A model generated the notes under the pieces. That model had not been told where the DNA came from and did no database searches. It saw only the letters and a list, made by a program, of their open reading frames with translations. Shown piece by piece: positions 60,998-64,000 of a DNA stretch of 64,000 bases (position 1 is the first letter of the stretch; every line of letters begins with the position of its first letter). The position numbers and the translations under genes were made by a program. Source of the stretch: Bog-473 sp963779735 (GTDB taxonomy: Bacteria > Actinomycetota > Acidimicrobiia > Acidimicrobiales > RAAP-2); the NCBI GenBank assembly GCA_963779735.1, contig CAVZZJ010000007.1, positions 558,001 to 622,000 on the forward strand, written 5' to 3'.

Positions 60998-61452
60998 CGC
61001 GCCACGGTCGACGAGGTGTTGGTGACCGTCGTGGCGGGTGCCGACGTGACGACCGGCGTCGGGAGCGGGGTGGTCAAGGACACATAAGGAAGCTGGATGA
61101 CGTGGCCCGAGCCCACCATGTGCAGGCGGCCGGTCGCCGCCGCGACGATGCGCGACGGGGTTTCGAGCTTGGACACGTCGAGCTCCTGTTGGCGATGTTC
61201 CGCCTGTACCGTCTGCAGCTGCTGCTCCAGACCGGACAGGCGCACCTGGCCCTCGGCCAGCATCGCTTGTCCGACCACGACGACCACCAGGGCCAGCACC
61301 ACCATGGCGGCAGGGAGCGCCCTGACCATCCGACCGCGGGCGCGGCCGGCGCGACGGGACGGGACGATCTGTAACGGCGGGCGCGGAGGTGTGGTGCGTC
61401 CGACGTCGTGGTCGGGGCGCGAGGCGATGCGGCGGGTGGCGGTCGATGCCAT
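60994..61452 (-). CDS. ftsL: FtsL-like division protein
   Basis: A 152-residue bitopic membrane protein: basic cytoplasmic N-terminus, one helix (ALPAAMVVLALVVVVVGQAM near residues 45-65), a leucine-rich coiled coil (LSGLEQQLQTVQAEHRQQEL), and a Thr/Pro/Val-rich tail. FtsL sequences are poorly conserved; the identity rests on topology and on position between rsmH and ftsI. Stop overlaps ftsI. Confidence 0.85.
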   Translation of the reverse strand: MASTATRRIASRPDHDVGRTTPPRPPLQIVPSRRAGRARGRMVRALPAAMVVLALVVVVVGQAMLAEGQVRLSGLEQQLQTVQAEHRQQELDVSKLETPSRIVAAATGRLHMVGSGHVIQLPYVSLTTPLPTPVVTSAPATTVTNTSSTVAR

Positions 61453-61470
61453 CAGCCGGCCTCCGTCCGC

Positions 61471-62376
61471 TCAATGGCGCGCAGCCTCGCGCTCGGCGGC
61501 GCGGCGGTTGGCGGAGAGCTCCGCCGGCGCCGGCCGGCGGGCGCCGCGGAATACGAGGCGGTGGCGCACCACCGCACCGCAGACGCAGGGGAGGCCCGGC
61601 GGACAGACGCAGCCACCGGTGTGCGCTCGGGCGAAGATCTGCTTGGTGAGCCGGTCCTCTCCCGAGTGATAGCTGATGACGGCGCAGCGCCCGCCCACGG
61701 CGAGCCGTTCCACCGCCACGGGAAGCGCGATGGCCAACTCCCCCAGCTCGTCGTTCACCGCGATCCGGAGGGCCTGGAAGACCCGCGTGGCCGGGTGGCC
61801 CTTGCGTCTCACCGCCGCGGGGACCGCCCCAGCCACGACGTCGGCCAGCTGGACGGTCGACGTGAGCGGCCGGGCGCTCACGACTGCGTGGGCGATCCTC
61901 CCGGACAGTCTCCCCTCGCCGTTCTCCCGGAACAGCGCCGCCAGGGCCGCCTCGGGCAGCTCGTTGACCAGCTGGCCCGCGGTGGCGCCGGTGGACTGGT
62001 CCATTCGCATGTCGATCGCGGCGTCGGTCCGGAAGGAGAAGCCCCTCTCGCTGCGGTCGAGCTGCGGCGAGCTCACGCCGAGATCGAAGAGCACCCCGGA
62101 GAGCGGGCCTTGCACGATGTCGGCCAGCGTCGAGAAGTGGGCGTGCCGCAGGCTCACCCGATCGCCGAAGGGGGCCAGTCGTTCGGCGGCTGCCTCCAGG
62201 GCGGCGAGATCGCGGTCGAGCCCGATGATCCGCAGCCCGGCGTGGACGGCCAGCAGGGCAGCACTGTGGCCTCCGCCTCCGACGGTGGCGTCGACCATGA
62301 GACCGGCGGGAACCGGCGCAAAGAGGGAGACGACCTCCTGGCTCAGTACGGGCACGTGTTCGAAAGGTTGGACCAT
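61471..62376 (-). CDS. rsmH: RsmH (MraW), 16S rRNA m4C1402 methyltransferase
   Basis: About 301 residues; SAM-dependent N4-methylation of C1402. HVPVLSQEVVSLFAPVPAGL at the N-terminus, SAM motif MVDATVGGGGHSAALL near residue 28, GVLFDLGVSSPQLDRSERGF near 95, and AVISYHSGEDRLTKQIF near 235. ATG 62376 matches the family start; a 155-nt gap separates it from mraZ and shows no recognised feature. 18 nt before ftsL. Confidence 0.95.
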   Translation of the reverse strand: MVQPFEHVPVLSQEVVSLFAPVPAGLMVDATVGGGGHSAALLAVHAGLRIIGLDRDLAALEAAAERLAPFGDRVSLRHAHFSTLADIVQGPLSGVLFDLGVSSPQLDRSERGFSFRTDAAIDMRMDQSTGATAGQLVNELPEAALAALFRENGEGRLSGRIAHAVVSARPLTSTVQLADVVAGAVPAAVRRKGHPATRVFQALRIAVNDELGELAIALPVAVERLAVGGRCAVISYHSGEDRLTKQIFARAHTGGCVCPPGLPCVCGAVVRHRLVFRGARRPAPAELSANRRAAEREAARH

Positions 62377-62531
62377 CTGCAGCCCCCCGACTGGCTGGAA
62401 GAGCAAAGGGCGTGATCCCGTTCGACCTGCGGGGAAGAGGGTGGAGTGATCTTCCGCCGCGCCGGTCGAGGAGCTGCACATGGTCCAGCGGATGCGCGCC
62501 GCTGACGGTTGGTCGATGAGGTTCGGTGTGG

Positions 62532-62966
62532 TCACGTCCTTTCGATTGCGTCGTCGTCGTCGCTGAGCAGCCAGCTCTCTTCGGGGAGGACACGCTCCGC
62601 CCACAAGGTGGGATTCCACAGCTCCACCCGGTCGATGGCTCCGTGTACCAGCACCTCGCTCTCCAGCCCGGCGAAGGCGCGGAGATGCGCCGGTATGGGC
62701 ATACGTCCTTGCCGATCGATCTCCACCTCGTGCGAGCTCGACGCCCAGAGACGGGCCCGGTTCCGGTTGACCCTTCCCGACTCGGCTCGCTCCTGCATCC
62801 CCGCCATCTGGCGGTCGAACTCTCCCGGTGTCCAAAGCGCCAGGCAACCTTCGGACTGCTGGGCCAGGTACCCGCCCCGCTCGAACTGGGTGCGGAATTT
62901 CGCAGGCAGGATAACCCTGCCCTTGATATCGAGCGAATGCTCGTACCTCCCCACGAATCCTGCCAC
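62532..62966 (-). CDS. mraZ: MraZ, transcriptional regulator of the dcw cluster
   Basis: A 144-residue AbrB-like double-swapped-hairpin DNA-binding protein: FVGRYEHSLDIKGRVILPAK at residues 4-23 and the second copy SSHEVEIDRQGRMPIPAHLR near 78-97. It represses its own cluster through repeated GTGG-type boxes. GTG 62966 has GGAG 9 nt upstream. First gene of the division/cell-wall cluster. Confidence 0.95.
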   Translation of the reverse strand: MAGFVGRYEHSLDIKGRVILPAKFRTQFERGGYLAQQSEGCLALWTPGEFDRQMAGMQERAESGRVNRNRARLWASSSHEVEIDRQGRMPIPAHLRAFAGLESEVLVHGAIDRVELWNPTLWAERVLPEESWLLSDDDDAIERT

Positions 62967-63008
62967 CGGTCAGATCTCCCACGACGCTCCCTGGAATGCG
63001 TCCTTGAA

Positions 63009-63054
63009 CGCCCTTTTACTCCACTTCGCGCCACTCTACGCCCTTTTCCTCCAC
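63009..63054 (-). promoter_or_regulatory. Array of MraZ-type operator boxes
   Basis: Reading the minus strand, five hexamers separated by exactly 4 nt: GTGGAG (63049-63054), AGGGCG (63039-63044), GTGGCG (63029-63034), GTGGAG (63019-63024), AGGGCG (63009-63014). The strict 10-bp phasing puts them on one DNA face, as expected for an MraZ ring. They overlap the -10 and the start region of the mraZ promoter. Confidence 0.75.
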
Positions 63055-63061
63055 CGATCAA
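63033..63061 (-). promoter_or_regulatory. Sigma-70-type promoter for mraZ and the dcw cluster
   Basis: Minus strand: -35 TTGATC (63056-63061), 17-nt spacer, -10 TAGAGT (63033-63038). Transcription would start near 63026, about 60 nt before mraZ, within the operator array. Confidence 0.65.
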
Positions 63062-63181
63062 CAACTGACAACCCCCCGGCTCCCGATGCCTCCCGCGCAC
63101 GGGTCGGTAGCGACGCCGCGACCCCCCAAGGTGGACCGACCCCGCGTGGCGGGTGATCAGCAGACGTCGACGTGTACCCGC

Positions 63182-63239
63182 GGGGCGTCGCCGTTCAGAC
63201 GCGCTGGGGCGGGGCGTCGCCGTTCAGACGCGCTGGGGC
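63182..63239. repeat. 29-bp tandem duplication at the 3' end of the lipoate-ligase-like gene
   Basis: Two perfect 29-bp copies starting GGGGCGTCGCCGTTCAGACG, followed by 9 bases of a third. The second copy contains the stop codon of the lipoate-ligase-like gene, so the duplication extends from its coding end into the gap upstream of mraZ. Confidence 0.9.
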
Positions 63240-63970
63240 GGGGCGTCGGCGTCCCAGGCGGGAAGGGACGCCAGGAGCTCGGCGCTCAGCGCGGCGATCC
63301 CCGGCACGGACCCAAGGTCGTCGAGGCCGGCGGCGGAACGGGACACGTCGTTCACCAGCCGTTGGCGGGTGCGCTGGTCAAGGTCGAACAGCTCCACCAG
63401 CGGGCCGGGGTCCCAGGCGGTGTAGGCGCAGGTGTGAAAGAGGGAACCCTCTCGGCACCGCCATTGCGAGATGCCCGTGACCTTGCGATCCCCCTGCAGC
63501 ACCTCTCCGGGACCGCGACCCGAGAAACAGACCAAGCCTCCGTGTCGGCCGGGCTCGGCCCGGCCCGTGTGCACCGTCAGGTCACCCACGCCGAACCGGC
63601 CCAACGCCGCACTCCACCAGGCCCCAACCCAGGCGGCGGCGACCGCGACGTCGGCGTCCCACAGCGGATCGCTGCGGGGGATCCACACATCGACCCAGAG
63701 ATGGTCGCCCGGTCGGAGAAGCACCGCTCCCCCACCCCCGCGCCGCCTGACCACCTCCGTGCCCGACGCCATCGCCCGTCGCGCGCTGACGATGCCGACC
63801 GGCTGCGTGCTCCCGAGCACCACGGCCGGTCGCTCGAGCCGCCGGGCAACGGCGTAGCGGCTCGCCATCGGCCGGAACTGCTCTGCGTCGAAAAGGGGTT
63901 GCGAGGGGGGGAAGTCGGGCGAGGGCAACGGTCGCCGGGTCAGGATGCCGCGGCGAGATACGGCTCCCAC
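63224..63970 (-). CDS. Lipoate-protein ligase A-like protein
   Basis: Up to 248 residues of the BPL/LPL transferase fold: VVRRRGGGGAVLLRPGDHLW (the RRxSGGGxV motif region), VCFSGRGPGEVLQGDRKVTG with the catalytic-type Lys, then GISQWRCREGSLFHTCAY. It probably transfers lipoate or a related acyl group, or is a non-canonical member of that fold. GTG 63970 overlaps the end of the preceding gene by about 30 nt; the true start may be slightly downstream. Its 3' end lies in a 29-bp duplication. The 257-nt gap to mraZ holds the mraZ promoter and operator. Confidence 0.8.
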   Translation of the reverse strand: MGAVSRRGILTRRPLPSPDFPPSQPLFDAEQFRPMASRYAVARRLERPAVVLGSTQPVGIVSARRAMASGTEVVRRRGGGGAVLLRPGDHLWVDVWIPRSDPLWDADVAVAAAWVGAWWSAALGRFGVGDLTVHTGRAEPGRHGGLVCFSGRGPGEVLQGDRKVTGISQWRCREGSLFHTCAYTAWDPGPLVELFDLDQRTRQRLVNDVSRSAAGLDDLGSVPGIAALSAELLASLPAWDADAPPQRV

Positions 63971-64000
63971 AGGGGGTCCACGTCAGAGAGGTGCCGCAGC
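63940..64000 (-). CDS. C-terminal end of an unidentified gene
   Basis: The minus-strand frame entering from the right edge encodes about 20 residues ending VDPLWEPYLAAAS before a TGA at 63940-63942. Too little remains to name it. It is inferred to be a gene mainly because it overlaps the next start in the manner seen throughout this window. Confidence 0.4.
   Translation of the reverse strand, partial: LRHLSDVDPLWEPYLAAAS

Noticed and set aside
58970..63100. A 1,376-codon frame on the minus strand
   Set aside because: Only the FtsI part (from 60997) is homologous to anything; upstream it is a shadow of ftsL, rsmH and mraZ.
1..64000. tRNA, rRNA, riboswitch, insertion sequence or phage genes
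   Set aside because: Scanning by eye for T-loop-like motifs, transposase or integrase motifs and att-like repeats gave nothing convincing.

Overview
The window is a dense, high-GC (roughly 70% by eye) stretch of chromosomal core genome from an actinobacterium (Actinomycetota). The evidence is the gene content and order: an aro - M24 peptidase - efp - nusB block followed by pyrR-pyrB-pyrC-carA-carB-pyrD-pyrF-mihF-gmk-rpoZ-coaBC-metK-priA; an actinobacterial-type integration host factor; a helicase-dead PriA; a Bpa-type proteasome activator; DivIVA/Wag31 and SepF next to the division cluster; and very frequent GTG starts. A deep-branching class such as Acidimicrobiia is possible, but that is inference. 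No rRNA, tRNA, insertion sequence, prophage or CRISPR array was seen, and no stretch longer than about 300 bases lacks a gene.

Layout. 1-14.9 kb (all minus strand): de novo UMP synthesis (pyrR, B, C, carA, carB, D, F) running into mihF, gmk, rpoZ, coaBC, metK and priA, mostly with 1-8 nt start/stop overlaps that imply translational coupling. A hairpin carrying a PyrR-binding-loop consensus sits over the pyrR ribosome binding site. 14.5-19.8 kb: nusB, efp, an M24 aminopeptidase and the shikimate genes aroQ, aroB, aroK, aroC. 19.8-25.5 kb: small accessory and maintenance genes (ParB-like protein, DUF985 cupin, NfuA, a cysteine-cluster protein, two small proteins, a flavin-reductase-like protein, a lipoprotein, tyrS). 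25.6-32.4 kb: a carotenoid-oxygenase-family gene and the menaquinone block menD, menH, menA, menB, menE. 32.4-36.3 kb: a YyaL-type thioredoxin-domain protein and three unrecognised genes. 36.4-45.4 kb: dnaE1, an RDD protein, the proteasome activator, an alkaline-phosphatase-superfamily protein, an Rrf2 regulator, a histidine phosphatase, a sigma-70 factor and rluD. 45.4-63.1 kb: lspA, a DksA-like protein with a histone-H1-like tail, divIVA, yggT, sepF, yggS, then the dcw cluster read from the right as mraZ, rsmH, ftsL, ftsI, murE, mraY, ftsW, murG, murC, murB, ftsQ, ftsZ. A lipoate-ligase-like gene and the tail of one more gene fill the right edge.

Four core genes (aroC, menE, sepF, murE) cannot be read in a single frame: each needs one single-base correction. 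Because murE and sepF should be indispensable, assembly or sequencing indels are the likeliest cause. murD and murF are absent from their usual dcw positions. The regulatory sequence is informative: many transcription-unit starts have a TANNNT -10 element 6-9 nt before the start codon (leaderless pattern), menB and menE appear to share one symmetric -10 element, ftsZ has its own promoter with a 5' stem-loop, and mraZ has a promoter overlaid by 10-bp-phased MraZ-type boxes. I found no convincing new multi-gene system; the window is mostly housekeeping.
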